Shown here: in pieces, positions 63,901 through 64,000 of the stretch | Layout: each line of letters starts with the position of its first letter | Position numbering within the stretch: the stretch's first letter is position 1 | Position numbers and translations under genes: made by a program | Notes under the pieces: model-generated | Databases searched by the model: none | What the model was told of the DNA's origin: nothing | Seen by the model: the letters and a program-made list of their open reading frames with translations, nothing else | From: Natronobacterium texcoconense | Lineage (GTDB): Archaea; Halobacteriota; Halobacteria; Halobacteriales; Natrialbaceae | Reading direction: 5' to 3' | Length of the DNA: 64,000 nucleotides | NCBI RefSeq assembly: GCF_900104065.1 | Contig: NZ_FNLC01000001.1 | Location: 1,394,396 to 1,458,395 of the forward strand

Positions 63901-64000
63901 GCTTCAACCCAACAAGGGTTCGTCTGAAACGGTGGTCGCTCATCGAGAGGCGTGCCGGTACGAGGAGCTTCAACCCAACAAGGGTTCGTCTGAAACCCGC
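63901..64000 (-). CRISPR. CRISPR array edge, haloarchaeal I-B-like repeat
   Basis: Two identical 30-bp repeats (63901-63930 and 63967-63996) flank one 36-bp spacer (63931-63966). Read on the minus strand, the repeat begins GTTTCAGACG and ends GTTGAAGC, as in haloarchaeal type I-B arrays. By that orientation the leader lies outside to the right, and this is the trailer end. The 70 bp before the array are GC-rich and unlike a leader. No cas gene is in the window. Confidence 0.92.

Overview
The window is chromosomal DNA of a haloarchaeon, most likely from the Natrialbaceae group. The evidence is high GC, strongly acidic proteins, TATA boxes placed for leaderless transcripts, twin-arginine (Tat) signals on most exported proteins, proteasome and RNase P protein genes, several haloarchaea-only DUF families, and a haloarchaeal type I-B-like CRISPR repeat. 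The genus is an inference.

Layout. 1-5220: methylaspartate-cycle block (mesaconyl-CoA hydratase, methylaspartate ammonia-lyase, both glutamate mutase subunits, divergent mesaconate CoA-transferase), which turns glutamate into intermediates for acetyl-CoA assimilation. 5435-9730: a single-chain restriction-modification enzyme with a compositionally distinct specificity region, and a small convergent winged-helix gene. 9923-15770: Tat-exported gamma-glutamyltransferase, GTP cyclohydrolase III, a CBS/zinc-ribbon protein, phosphoglycerate kinase and an acetyltransferase. 15781-16140: tRNA-Thr(UGU) followed by palindromic repeats built from tRNA 3'-end sequence. 16175-24011: stress, signalling and small metabolic genes, including a thiolase with a replaced catalytic Cys and HflX. 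24030-27543: SBDS/SDO1, PsmA, Pop5, a methyltransferase and Rpp30, all on the minus strand. 27850-31318: TbsP-like regulator, a CHAT protease gene with an 18-bp palindrome on its start codon, and a convergent Trp-rich micro-ORF. 31491-34870: glyA and folD (one-carbon metabolism). 35809-39873: a frameshifted membrane micro-gene, a beta-CASP-like nuclease, an eIF2B-family protein and a DUF389 membrane protein. 39911-46567: sugar uptake and oxidation (ThuA, Gfo/Idh/MocA dehydrogenase, complete CUT1 ABC importer). 47429-53987: PsmB, Bax1-like nuclease, dioxygenase-like protein, and an RNA m5C methyltransferase with a DUF7122 partner. 54104-63801: geranylgeranyl reductase, a non-autonomous IS200/IS605-like element, amidase, a cupredoxin-sugar dehydrogenase fusion, an aldo/keto reductase, an asparagine-synthetase-like protein and a PHP phosphoesterase. 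63901-64000: edge of a CRISPR array.

Most of the window is housekeeping. The best candidates for something undescribed are the CHAT region (28992-31318), the tRNA-derived palindromic repeats (15855-16140), the structured element at 55520-55925 and the mosaic restriction enzyme. All names and functions were read from the sequence by eye; no database search was run.
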